Source of the DNA: an uncultured Sutterella sp.
GTDB lineage: Bacteria > Pseudomonadota > Gammaproteobacteria > Burkholderiales > Burkholderiaceae_F
Length of the DNA: 64,000 bases
Assembly: GCA_900542805.1 (NCBI GenBank)
Contig: UQOW01000004.1
Span: forward strand, 37,110 to 101,109
Direction: 5' to 3'
Below the pieces are notes generated by a model that was given only the letters and a program-made list of their open reading frames with translations, made no database searches and was not told the origin of the DNA. Each line of letters opens with the position of its first letter. Position 1 is the stretch's first letter. The position numbers and the translations under genes were made by a program. Of the stretch, positions 17,627 to 25,594 are shown one piece after another.

Positions 17627-19021
17627 TTATTTGCGAAATCCACCGAGAAGCGCCGGTAAGGGCGTCGATTTTTTCTTGGCACGCACCGGGGACATACTCG
17701 ATGTCTTTTTCTCCGAAACCTTTCCCGAAGGCTCATAGGGCGTGTCAAAAATCGGGTCGTACGGTGCTTTGGGAGGCGGCGCGGCATACGGCGTAACTTT
17801 TTCCTCACGATCGTTATCACGCATGGCACGCCGAGTACGCGCAAAACGGGATTTGTCGGGAACATCAAAGTCAACAGGCGGAAACTTTTGTTTGGTCAAC
17901 TGTTCAATCGCACGGACTGCATGGCCTTCTTCTTTCGGGGCCAGCATCAACGCTAGACCTTTGGCCCCGGCGCGTCCCGTGCGACCGATACGGTGCACGT
18001 AGTCTTCAGCGACGTACGGAACGTCGTAATTGATGACACAGGGCAGTTGCGCGATATCTAAGCCTCGCGCAGCTACGTCGGTTGCCACAAGAATCTTGCA
18101 AACTCCGGACTTAAAGTTCTCGAGCGTTTTCATGCGCTCTTCTTGGGATTTATCACCGTGAATGTCTTCGGCGTCAAGCCCCTCCCGCACCAAGGTTCGT
18201 GTCAGGCGTCTACAGACTAACTTTGAGTTAACAAAGACCAGAACGGGCTCCAAGGACGGTTGCGCGCCGTATCCGTTTTTAAGGAGTTCGATGAGAGCGT
18301 CGGACTTGCGATCTTCTCGGACGCTGAGAAGCACCTGCTCGACGGTCTCGGCAACGGAGTTTTCACGAGCCACTTCCACGTACACGGGATTGACAAGAAA
18401 GTTCCGGGCAAGCTTTTTGATTTCCGGCGAGAAGGTCGCGGAAAACATCAGGTTCTGACGCTTTTTCGGCAGTAACTTCAGAATGCGCGAAATGTCCGGC
18501 AAAAACCCCATATCGAGCATGCGGTCGGCTTCATCGAGAACCACAATTTGGACCTGAGCCAGATTGACCGTGCGTCCCTCAATGTGGTCAAGAAGGCGTC
18601 CCGGAGTTGCCGTGAGAATTTCCACACCGCGAAGGAGTTCGGCTTGCTGCGGCTTAATGTCCACGCCTCCGAAAACAGCACCGACACGCAAGGGCGTATT
18701 CTGGGCATACATTTTTAAGTTGTCGTTAACCTGATCGGCCAATTCCCGTGTCGGCGTCAAAATCAACACGCGCACCGGGTGGCGAGCAGGAGAAACCGAT
18801 GTGTTGGCTTCAGGTAGAACTCGCTCTAATGCCGGAAGCCCGTAACCGGCTGTTTTACCGGTACCGGTCTGAGCCGCTCCCATGACGTCTTTGCCCTGCA
18901 GGACGGCAGGAATGGCTTTAACTTGAATGGGAGTCGGTGTGACATACCCCATTTGAGAGATGGCCGAGGCAATCCGGGAATCAAAATGAAATGACTCAAA
19001 GGTCACTGATTTTTCAGACAT
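17627..19021 (-). CDS. rhlE: DEAD-box RNA helicase, RhlE type
   Basis: 464 residues from the ATG at 19021; an earlier in-frame start would lie inside the upstream tRNA. All helicase motifs are present: Q-motif (GYVTPTPIQ), I (AQTGTGKT), Ia (PTRELADQ), II (DEAD), III (SAT), V (ATDVAARGLDI), VI (HRIGRTGRAG). The C-terminal 90 residues are basic and Pro/Ser-rich, typical of RhlE and related proteobacterial helicases for rRNA remodelling or mRNA decay. It starts only 14 bases after the 3' end of tRNA-Ile2, so it is probably read through from the tRNA promoter. RhlE versus another DEAD subgroup is not certain. Confidence 0.85.
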   Translation of the reverse strand: MSEKSVTFESFHFDSRIASAISQMGYVTPTPIQVKAIPAVLQGKDVMGAAQTGTGKTAGYGLPALERVLPEANTSVSPARHPVRVLILTPTRELADQVNDNLKMYAQNTPLRVGAVFGGVDIKPQQAELLRGVEILTATPGRLLDHIEGRTVNLAQVQIVVLDEADRMLDMGFLPDISRILKLLPKKRQNLMFSATFSPEIKKLARNFLVNPVYVEVARENSVAETVEQVLLSVREDRKSDALIELLKNGYGAQPSLEPVLVFVNSKLVCRRLTRTLVREGLDAEDIHGDKSQEERMKTLENFKSGVCKILVATDVAARGLDIAQLPCVINYDVPYVAEDYVHRIGRTGRAGAKGLALMLAPKEEGHAVRAIEQLTKQKFPPVDFDVPDKSRFARTRRAMRDNDREEKVTPYAAPPPKAPYDPIFDTPYEPSGKVSEKKTSSMSPVRAKKKSTPLPALLGGFRK

Positions 19022-19035
19022 GCAAACGCGACAAA

Positions 19036-19112
<77 letters not shown>

Positions 19113-19212
19113 GTTTATTCGTTGTTTTAAAAGGTGCCTCATTGTAACCGAACGGCAACAAGCTGCGCTATTCTATGGGGCGAAATCACCTCTTTACCCA
19201 AAGGAGCAGGCT

Positions 19213-20016
19213 ATGGCAACGAACCCTACACGCACATCCTATCTGATTAACAGCGAAGGTGTCCTTGAAGTTAAGAAATTTTCACCGCGCACGTTTGACG
19301 AGGTCCTAGCGGGAGTTCTTCCGAAAGATTGGGACAAAAAGCCCGCAAAACTCGCCAAAGCCGTTGCCGCATCGCCTGACCTACTCACGGTTCTGATTAA
19401 CATCATGAACAGCTTCGGCGCGTTCCTGGCCCTCGAACGCGAAAAGATTGAAAAGTCACTGGCTAAACGCACGTCACGCGTGGAAAAGGCCTGCCATAAG
19501 ACCAAAAAGCCCTTTGACGCCGATGCCCTTAAAAGCGATAACGAAGTGATGCTGCTTCTTAAGACCTTAGCGTTCTTTGACGAACGCTTACGTAATTTGG
19601 AAACGAAAACTCCCGTTAAATGGCTTTGCTCTTTAGGCCAGACGGAATCTGAGGCCGTTGTCGCCGGAATTCGCCCCTTTTTAAAAACACCGGTCAGCGA
19701 TGCCTGGGTAGCATTTTCCCCGGATGCCGATACGGCTCAGGGACGCGCCGTCGAAGATATGCGTAACTTGAGTGCTCAGGCTCTTGATGCACTTGAATTG
19801 GAATTTTGCCTTGCCGATGAGGTGAGCCCTCCGCTAGCTGTCGCAACGAACCTGACGGCAAAAGAAGCCAGTAAGGTAGCCAAGCAATTAGGTCTTGACA
19901 TCGCGTTTTCCGAAGTCAAACCGAAAAAGAGCCAGAAAACACCTGTCAAAAAGAACTTGACCGTCAAAAAAGCTTCCAAGAAAGCACCGAAAAAAACAAA
20001 ATCCCCTGAAAGCTAG
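19213..20016 (+). CDS. Unknown protein with lysine-rich tail
   Basis: 267 residues, ATG preceded by AAAGGAG. I do not recognise it. It appears soluble and alpha-helical, without signal peptide or membrane segment. Residues about 60-130 are rich in Leu/Phe and Lys/Glu (NIMNSFGAFLALEREKIEKS; LLLKTLAFFDERLRNLE). The last 40 residues are a Lys/Ser/Thr tail (KPKKSQKTPVKKNLTVKK), recalling nucleic-acid-binding tails. It stands alone between two tRNAs, ends in TAG and is followed by a hairpin. Ribosome or nucleoid association is only a guess. Confidence 0.75.
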   Translation: MATNPTRTSYLINSEGVLEVKKFSPRTFDEVLAGVLPKDWDKKPAKLAKAVAASPDLLTVLINIMNSFGAFLALEREKIEKSLAKRTSRVEKACHKTKKPFDADALKSDNEVMLLLKTLAFFDERLRNLETKTPVKWLCSLGQTESEAVVAGIRPFLKTPVSDAWVAFSPDADTAQGRAVEDMRNLSAQALDALELEFCLADEVSPPLAVATNLTAKEASKVAKQLGLDIAFSEVKPKKSQKTPVKKNLTVKKASKKAPKKTKSPES

Positions 20017-20031
20017 TCCGGACTTGGTGGC

Positions 20032-20077
20032 AAGCCGCTCGGTGAGCCGAGTCTCCGACGAGCGGCTTTACGATTTT
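20032..20077 (+). terminator. Probable terminator after the Lys-rich gene
   Basis: A 10-bp stem, AAGCCGCTCG with its perfect complement, encloses a further GC-rich loop and is followed by TTACGATTTT. The T-run is imperfect, so termination efficiency is uncertain. Confidence 0.6.
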
Positions 20078-20099
20078 CAACCACCGGCTCCGTCCAATT

Positions 20100-20128
20100 T
20101 TGCTTTTCCGAGATTTTGATTGTAGAAT
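20100..20128 (+). promoter_or_regulatory. Promoter of tRNA-Arg
   Basis: -35 TTGCTT (20100-20105), 17-bp spacer, -10 TAGAAT (20123-20128), 24 bases before the tRNA. Confidence 0.6.
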
Positions 20129-20152
20129 GCTCGCCTCTTTTGAGATAAGCGT

Positions 20153-20229
20153 GCGCCAGTAGCTCAGTTGGATAGAGTACCTGGCTACGAACCAGGGGGT
20201 CGCGGGTTCGAATCCTACCTGGCGCACCA
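20153..20229 (+). tRNA. tRNA-Arg(ACG)
   Basis: 77-nt cloverleaf with encoded CCA. Acceptor GCGCCAG pairs with CTGGCGC. The anticodon loop is CTACGAA, anticodon ACG (inosine-modified, reads CGU/CGC/CGA). D-loop AGCTCAGTTGGAT and T-loop TTCGAAT are canonical. A strong terminator follows. Confidence 0.97.
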
Positions 20230-20238
20230 ACAACATTT

Positions 20239-20280
20239 AGGCACAGTCGTTTTTATAGCGACTGTGCCTTTTCATTTTTT
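20239..20280 (+). terminator. Terminator of tRNA-Arg
   Basis: Perfect 10-bp stem GGCACAGTCG/CGACTGTGCC with a 9-base loop, then TTTTCATTTTTT. Confidence 0.9.
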
Positions 20281-20309
20281 TCCACCCGACTTTTATAATC
20301 CAGCAATCC

Positions 20310-20759
20310 GTGACAGAAAGGGCTTTGCCACGTGTGCGTTTTTCCTCTTTGAATCGACGTGCTCTTCTCATCTCCGTGGCCTCTTTGGGACTTTTCGGAA
20401 GTTCCGCAGTTTCGGCGCGCAGTGCTGCGGTGGAGAACATCAGAACTCCCATCCCCTTTCCCCAGAATCTTTCTTTAGAAAAGGTTCGTGAGGCCGTTAT
20501 CCGCGGGGGACTTGCCAAAGGCTAGCAAGTCGTCGGGGAAAAGAATCAAACGATTACGTTGAAATACGTAAAGAAAATTCACATTGCTGCCTGCGATGTG
20601 CACTACGACACAAAAGAGTTTTCTATCACCATCAACCCGATGACAACCTTGGTTTCTGGTCCCAATAAGGTCCATCCGAAATACAACTAATGGGTTCGAA
20701 ATCTGAATAAACACATTCTTACCCAGCTCTCCACATTGAGCCTCGGTGTAAAACCGTAA
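20310..20759 (+). pseudogene. Periplasmic small-protein gene with two in-frame stops
   Basis: One frame runs from a GTG near 20310 to TAA at 20757 and is interrupted twice, by TAG at 20523 and TAA at 20688. It begins with a signal peptide (RRALLISVASLGLFG, then a SARSA cleavage region). It continues LSLEKVREAVIRGGLAKG-stop-QVVGEKN, then KKIHIAACDVHYDTKEFSI, then KVHPKYN-stop-WVRNLNKHI. This is the pattern of an uncharacterised proteobacterial periplasmic/lipoprotein family in which the first stop replaces a conserved Trp and the second replaces the residue before WVRNL. Apart from the stops the frame is intact, so inactivation seems recent. TAG is a normal stop in neighbouring genes, so codon reassignment is unlikely. 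Confidence 0.65.
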
Positions 20760-20840
20760 ACCCGTTGTTGTCGCAATCCTTGTTTATTCATCGGATGAAA
20801 ATCCGATTCGTGTTTTTTTTCGGTCAAAAAGGACGTCCCC

Positions 20841-21602
20841 GTGAGATGCCATGACTTGCCCTCATCGGCTTTGTGTGCTATCGAGCAAGCCAACCGTTTA
20901 GCCTGTTCTCTCTTTGTTTTTCAGGCCGCTTACTACCTCAGAGAGTTCGGTATCTTTGATTTTCTCGATAGGGCCAAAGAGCCGGTCTCCCTTGAGTTGC
21001 TTCAAAAATCCGTACCGCAAAAACTGTCGCTATACGCCTTGAGAGTTCTCACGGAACTCGGAGTGGCGTTCAATTTGCTCTCGGTTAAAGATGACAAGTA
21101 CTCGATTGCCAAAGAGTCGCGCTTTTTGATTAACGATCCGATGACCCGGATCAATTTCGATTTTGCGCACGATGTCTGTTACGCCGGACTCGATGAATTG
21201 AAAAACGCCCTGATTGATGGAAAACCCGACGGTCTTAAGACCTTGTATGCCGGAGTCAAAACCATCTACCCGGTCATTTCGAAACTACCGGAACCGGCCA
21301 AAACCAGTTGGTTTAAATTCAATCACTTTTATTCGGACGTCTCGTATGACGCCAGTCTTCCCGTTTTATTTGCCGATCACCCGGCTCACATTTACGACAT
21401 CGGAGAGTAGCCGTTCGAAATCGGCAACGCCTGCTTGGCGGCCTTTTCGTTGTACTTTACGGCATTGGCCAACGGAACAAGTAAATTTTATAGCCTCGCA
21501 GACTTTAAGCGTTTTGCCGAGCAGGAACATTTTGTCATCGAGTCTGTCCACCACGGCCTCGGAACCGGACACTCTCTCTTAGTTTTAAAGCGAGCGGAGT
21601 GA
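20841..21602 (+). pseudogene. SAM-dependent methyltransferase with core deletion (aryl-polyene type)
   Basis: The first 189 codons from GTG encode an O-methyltransferase-like N-terminal dimerisation/winged-helix region (ANRLACSLFVFQAAYYLREF; LLQKSVPQKLSLYALRVLTEL). It reaches AHIYDIGE and then TAG at 21408. The same frame resumes at once with PFEIGNACLAAFSLYFTALA, TSKFYSLADFKRFAEQEHF and VHHGLGTGHSLLVLKR, which is the C-terminal end of this methyltransferase type. The SAM-binding Rossmann core, roughly 100 residues, is missing between the two parts. The protein cannot be functional. Its TGA overlaps the ATG of the ketosynthase-like remnant, so the original operon structure is still visible. 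Confidence 0.75.
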
Positions 21603-22027
21603 TGCAACTGGCCTTTTCCCTAGTCGATTGGTTTGCTCTTTCCAAGAAAAGAACCTGCCGCAACGATTGGTTAACTTTCGCACGAAACGAAGCTACGTCT
21701 CGTGACGACTCACCGGCAATGCCCAAACGGCTTCCCATGATGCTCTCCAGACGCATGAGCCCGGCAAGTCGCTATGCCGTTGAATGCGCGCTTGAGCTTT
21801 TGGAGAACCACACAGTGGACGCCGTTGTCAGTGCGAGCCGTCATGCGGAAACAGCACGTGGGGAAAAATTTCTGGTCGCTCTGGCAAACGGTCAGGAACC
21901 GTCCCCGACGGACTTTACGATGAGCGTGCACAATGCCGCCTCCGGCGTGCTGACAATCTTTAAGAAGTTACGTGTTCCCGTCACAAGTGTTGCGGCCGAA
22001 GCCAACACCTTCGAAGCGGCGCTTTGA
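21602..22027 (+). pseudogene. N-terminal remnant of an aryl-polyene ketosynthase-like chain-length factor
   Basis: From ATG 21602 the frame gives about 141 residues matching the 'beta-ketoacyl synthase chain length factor' family (Ketoacyl-synt_2) of aryl polyene clusters: QLAFSLVDWFAL, MLSRRMSPASRYAVECALEL, VVSASRHAETARGEKFL, then the family hallmark FTMSVHNAASGV. Homology stops at NTFEAAL followed by TGA. The family is normally around 240 residues. The last bases overlap the start of thioesterase homology in another frame, so a deletion joined two genes here. Confidence 0.7.
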
Positions 22028-22301
22028 ATACAGTTACGACGAAATAGCCCGAAGCGGCTACGCCTACCCGATTATCGAAATGTCCGTCAGGTACCGTCAT
22101 CCGTGGTGTTTGGAAGAGACGACCACCGTTTCGGTCACTTTGACCGAATACGAAAATCGCATTGTGACCGATTACGAAGTTCGCGGTTCGGACGGGACCC
22201 TGAAAACGACAGCACGTATCGTTCAAATGGCCTTAGATTTGAAAACAAAAGAAGGGCTCTTGCAGTGTCCGCCCGTTTTGTTTGAAAAAACTCGGCGTTA
22301 A
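22017..22301 (+). pseudogene. C-terminal remnant of an acyl-CoA thioesterase (4HBT, aryl-polyene type)
   Basis: Reading frame shifted relative to the preceding ketosynthase remnant. RRFEYSYDEIARSGYAYPII, then VRYRHPWCLEETTTVSVTLTE and ENRIVTDYEV, ending GLLQCPPVLFE, is the second half of a hot-dog thioesterase. About 50 N-terminal residues of the fold, including the usual catalytic Asp region, are missing. It begins precisely where the ketosynthase remnant ends (about 22017-22027), so this is a deletion junction. The intervening genes of an aryl polyene cluster are gone. Confidence 0.7.
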
Positions 22302-22318
22302 ACCGTCCTAAAAAAGGC

Positions 22319-22750
22319 ATGGCGGTGCAAAAATTTCTGAGTGTACTGATTTTTCTTTCGGGAGCCTTTTTCCTTACTTCCGGGACATCGGCCACCGATG
22401 TTTTAAGAGCCGAATTTACCCAAACCAAGACCTTGGCCGGATTTGAAAGAGTTTTGATGTCATCCGGAACTGTCGTCATCTACAGCGATTTAGGGCTTAT
22501 TTGGCAGCAACTTATGCCATTTGAGAGCAGTATCAAAATCTCGAAAGAAAAAATGACTTCCCGTACGGGGCACGGCACTCCCGAGGTCGTTTCGCTTCCC
22601 GACAGGACCGATTCCTATTCGATTCCACAATTAGTACAGGCTGTTTTTTCCGGGAACGATGCCGTTCTTGCCACCTGCTTTAACGTGGAAAAAGAGTCGA
22701 TTTCGGGAGGGAAGGTCCGTTACACCATCATTAAGCGCTATTACGATTAA
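22319..22750 (+). pseudogene. LolA-like periplasmic carrier, probably C-terminally truncated
   Basis: 143 codons starting MAVQKFLSVLIFLSGAFFL, a signal peptide, followed by DVLRAEFTQTKTLAGFERVL, VVIYSDLGLIWQQLMPF and a beta-rich stretch. This matches LolA-like outer-membrane carrier proteins, which in aryl polyene clusters follow the thioesterase. Family members are about 200 residues; this one stops at IIKRYYD, so the C-terminal third appears lost. The frame itself is open. A shortened but expressed protein cannot be excluded, but its neighbours are dead. Confidence 0.55.
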
Positions 22751-22781
22751 CCGCGATCGCCTCTTTTCACTCGGAGGAGGT

Positions 22782-23075
22782 ATGAGAAAAACACATTCTC
22801 TTTTCTTGTTAAGTCTTGTGTGCTTGGGCCTTGCCGGTTGTTCCTCGACCGGTCCGATTTCTCTCGGACAGGGAAAGTACCTGATCTCCGATACCAACGG
22901 TCTTTATCTGAAAGGCGGCGCCGTTCTCAAAGACATCCTCGAAGAGGCGAAGACTTTTTGTGCCGGACAAGGGAAAGAAGTTCTCGTGCACGACATTAAA
23001 ACCATTAACAGCAGCGCTGTCAAAGACGCGGGCGCCGACTTGATTTTCAGTTGTAAGGACGCTGCCGGACAATAG
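22782..23075 (+). CDS. Small lipoprotein of unknown function
   Basis: 97 residues from the ATG at 22782, preceded by a perfect GGAGGAGGT ribosome site. The signal is lipoprotein type II: RKTHSLFLLSLVCLGLAGC with lipobox LAGC and Cys about 20. The mature part GQGKYLISDTNGLYLKGG then VLKDILEEAKTFCAGQGKEV resembles a widespread family of small betaproteobacterial lipoproteins of unknown role. The residue after Cys is Ser, consistent with outer-membrane sorting. It is intact, unlike the genes on both sides. Confidence 0.75.
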   Translation: MRKTHSLFLLSLVCLGLAGCSSTGPISLGQGKYLISDTNGLYLKGGAVLKDILEEAKTFCAGQGKEVLVHDIKTINSSAVKDAGADLIFSCKDAAGQ

Positions 23076-23154
23076 TTTTTCGGACTCGCTTCTCAGGCAA
23101 ATTAAGACTATAAAAAACGTTACTTCTAGCAGTCCTAGATTCTGTTATATTTCA

Positions 23155-23539
23155 ATGGTCTTAATGAGGGAGAGTCCCATATCCCATTTTTTACCGTCTT
23201 CCCGCTTTTACGGGCGAGAGAGTGAATTGAGTCTATTGCGCCACTTTCAGTCCGATGTCCGCGATAAAGGCGTCAATCGCTTTATTGTCGTCACCGGGCG
23301 TCGCCGAGTCGGTCGACACGACTGCTTGAGGAGGCCTTGCCATCGGAAGTTTCGATGCCGACGATTTCAAGCTACATTGCTACCCAATTGTCGAATCAAA
23401 ATCTTTCAAACTTTGTCAAAAAATAGAGCGCATTTGGGCAATCCCCTACCCCCTTACCATTCGCCGTTTTGAGGAGGCTCTGGCTTTTGCCTTTCGCGAA
23501 GCCCAGAGTCGTCCGCTCATGCGCATCCTCGATGAGTAA
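23155..23539 (+). pseudogene. Frameshifted ATPase (archaeal-ATPase/DUF234 type) fragment
   Basis: The first frame starts with RFYGRESELSLLRHFQSD then FIVVTGRRRVG, the N-terminus and Walker A region of prokaryotic ATPases that end in DUF234. The GKT(S/T) is then lost by a frameshift. A second frame continues as RLLEEALPSEV. A third gives LTIRRFEEALAFAFREAQSR and RILDE, the approach to Walker B, before TAA at 23537. At least two frameshifts and a missing 3' half show it is dead. It is the second ATPase remnant of this general kind in the window. Confidence 0.65.
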
Positions 23540-23596
23540 CGGAGACAAAGGCAAGCCCGGGCTTAAAAAGGGCAGTTCTTGGTGCATTACCATGAC

Positions 23597-25096
23597 CTAT
23601 GCCTTGTGACCGCCGACCTGAGAATTGCGCTCCCGCGCCGTAGCACCGTCTTGGAAGTTCTTAGCCTTTAAAAGCGAATTTTTTCCGAAGCGCTCTTTGA
23701 TAAGAAGCATGGCTTTTTGCATACGTCTTTCTCGGGAAAGCGCCTGTTCCTTTTGTTCGGAGGAAGCGACCGAATCACCGATTTGAGCAAACAAGTCCGG
23801 CTGAACGACAGTCGGCTTTTTCGGAAGGCTTCCTTCGGAAACAACATCGAGTGCCGCGAGAGCCAATCGCCGAATCAAAAGAGTCTTGTCTGCAACCCGA
23901 TTAAAGATTCGTAGTACTGCGTCACAAAACTCTTTGCCCGATGAGGTCGGCACCGCAAACATCTCCTTACCATGCGTCGGTTTCGGAATAGTCCTGCCAT
24001 AGCAATCGCGAACAACAGAACCGCGATATCGACCTTTTCGTTTTGCATCCGTCAGGTTCTCAACGTCATAACCGACCGTCACTTCCAGGCCGTGTGCGAC
24101 AAGCCTCTTCTCGACAAGTTCCAATGCCAGGGAATCGGCCATTTCCCAAGCCACAAGCCGAGCTTTATCCGTCTCATAAGGCTCGGCCAAAATCTGACTG
24201 GACATCCGGCTGTGGGTATCTGACGAATAGGCCTTGATATCGGCAATACCCACGCACTCCCATCCCCAAGCGTGATCGATCAAAAGCTCCGCATTAACCC
24301 CGAATTGGTCAAATAATTTTTGCGGTGCCGTCAGTGAAAGCCTTGCCACGTCCCCCATCGTTTCCGCGCCGAGGGCAGCAAGGCGCGTCGCATAACCGCG
24401 CCCGACACGCCAAAAATCCGTAATCGGCTTGTGGGACCACATTTCCTGCTTAAACGACTCTTCGGTCAACTCGGCAATGCGCACGCCGTCCTTATCGGCC
24501 GGCATGTGTTTGGCCTTCACATCCATAGCAATTTTCGCCAAATACAGATTGGTGCCGATACCGGCCGTAGCCGTAATACCGGTCTCTTTGAAAACCGTCC
24601 GAACCATGAGAAGCGCCAAATCCCGAGCCGACAAGCCGTACGTTTTCAAATACGGCGTGGCGTCGATGAAAACCTCATCAACGGAATAACTGAAAATATC
24701 GGCCTCGGAGACAAACCGTAGATAGATCTCGTAAATCTTGGCGCTATAGCGCATGTAGTAGGCCATACGCGGGGGAGCGACGATGTAATCGAGTTCTAAG
24801 TTCAAATCGGCAGCAAGCGACGATGCGTCAACACTTTTCGCGGTAAAGATGTGACTCGGAGCATTGGCCTGACGGGCCCGGTTAATTTCCTTAACGCGAG
24901 AGACCACCTCGAAAAGCCGAGCACGTCCAGAGATTCCGTACGCTTTCAGGGACGGCGTTACGGCCAAACAAATCGTCTTTTCCGTTCGAGACGCATCGGC
25001 AACAACAAGGTGTGTCTTCAATGGGTCAAGCCCCCGCTCTCGGCATTCGACCGAGGCATAAAAGGACTTCAAATCGATGGCAATGTAGCTTTTCAT
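23597..25096 (-). CDS. Y-family DNA polymerase (UmuC/UvrX-like)
   Basis: Translesion DNA polymerase, 499 residues. Catalytic motifs: IAIDLKSFYASVEC (first Asp, residue about 7) and FSYSVDEVFIDATPYL (Asp-Glu pair). TATAGIGTNLYLAKIAMDVKAK is the palm/thumb segment. A little-finger domain follows. The C-terminal 60 residues are specific to UvrX/YqjW-like polymerases rather than DinB. Its ATG overlaps the stop of a YolD-like gene by four bases; the yolD-uvrX pair is best known from Firmicutes and their phages. I see no LexA-type box upstream. The role is probably SOS-type mutagenic repair, possibly acquired by transfer. Confidence 0.85.
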   Translation of the reverse strand: MKSYIAIDLKSFYASVECRERGLDPLKTHLVVADASRTEKTICLAVTPSLKAYGISGRARLFEVVSRVKEINRARQANAPSHIFTAKSVDASSLAADLNLELDYIVAPPRMAYYMRYSAKIYEIYLRFVSEADIFSYSVDEVFIDATPYLKTYGLSARDLALLMVRTVFKETGITATAGIGTNLYLAKIAMDVKAKHMPADKDGVRIAELTEESFKQEMWSHKPITDFWRVGRGYATRLAALGAETMGDVARLSLTAPQKLFDQFGVNAELLIDHAWGWECVGIADIKAYSSDTHSRMSSQILAEPYETDKARLVAWEMADSLALELVEKRLVAHGLEVTVGYDVENLTDAKRKGRYRGSVVRDCYGRTIPKPTHGKEMFAVPTSSGKEFCDAVLRIFNRVADKTLLIRRLALAALDVVSEGSLPKKPTVVQPDLFAQIGDSVASSEQKEQALSRERRMQKAMLLIKERFGKNSLLKAKNFQDGATARERNSQVGGHKA

Positions 25097-25551
25097 AGGA
25101 AGTCGTCTCCCGGCATCGCCTCGAAAAGTTTCCCTTGAATGCTGACGATGTCATCAAAGGAGCGCTCCGTCCTATTGCTCAGAAAAATCGTGCGCTTTAC
25201 CCAGTCCACGCGCTTGACACAAACAACCTCGGTGACAAGGGCTCCTCCGCTCTTTTTGGTGTCTTGAACAAACCGCGTGATTTGAATCGTCGGGCGATCG
25301 GCGCTTTGCTCGGCAAGAAATTGAAGTCGGGCATTGAGCTTGTCACACTCTTGCTGAGAAAGCTCCGGCCGACTTTCCGTTCGGCGGGAAGACTCCTCGA
25401 TTTCCTCGTCAAATCCACGTAGCGCCGAAAAAGGTGAAAACTGCGCCGCCCGTTCCTTCAGGCTCATTTTTCGGGACGGGTCAAATTGCGGACGCTCACA
25501 CTGAAAAAGATCCGAGTAGTCCGGGCGAGATTGTGCTTTTTTTTCTTGCAT
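25093..25551 (-). CDS. YolD-like protein
   Basis: 152 residues from ATG 25551; a GTG at 25584 is an alternative and neither has a good Shine-Dalgarno sequence. RKMSLKERAAQFSPFSALRGFDE, then the helical ELSQQECDKLNARLQFL, then the C-terminal beta region VVCVKRVDWVKRTIFLSNRTE with FDDIVSIQG is the YolD-like domain. These proteins pair with UvrX-type polymerases and are proposed UmuD functional analogues. It overlaps the polymerase gene by four bases and starts 43 bases after the amidase stop. Confidence 0.8.
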   Translation of the reverse strand: MQEKKAQSRPDYSDLFQCERPQFDPSRKMSLKERAAQFSPFSALRGFDEEIEESSRRTESRPELSQQECDKLNARLQFLAEQSADRPTIQITRFVQDTKKSGGALVTEVVCVKRVDWVKRTIFLSNRTERSFDDIVSIQGKLFEAMPGDDFL

Positions 25552-25594
25552 GACGAAATTGTGCCCAATTCCCCGGCAGAGCACACGGTTTGTT

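Noticed and set aside
20310..21602. Stop-codon reassignment or suppression, suggested by TAG and TAA in otherwise good frames
   Set aside because: Neighbouring intact genes end in TAG and TAA, and the methyltransferase also lacks its core; decay explains the data better.
23155..23472. A 105-residue protein in the first frame of the broken ATPase
   Set aside because: Homology leaves this frame after about 50 residues; the remainder is frameshifted.
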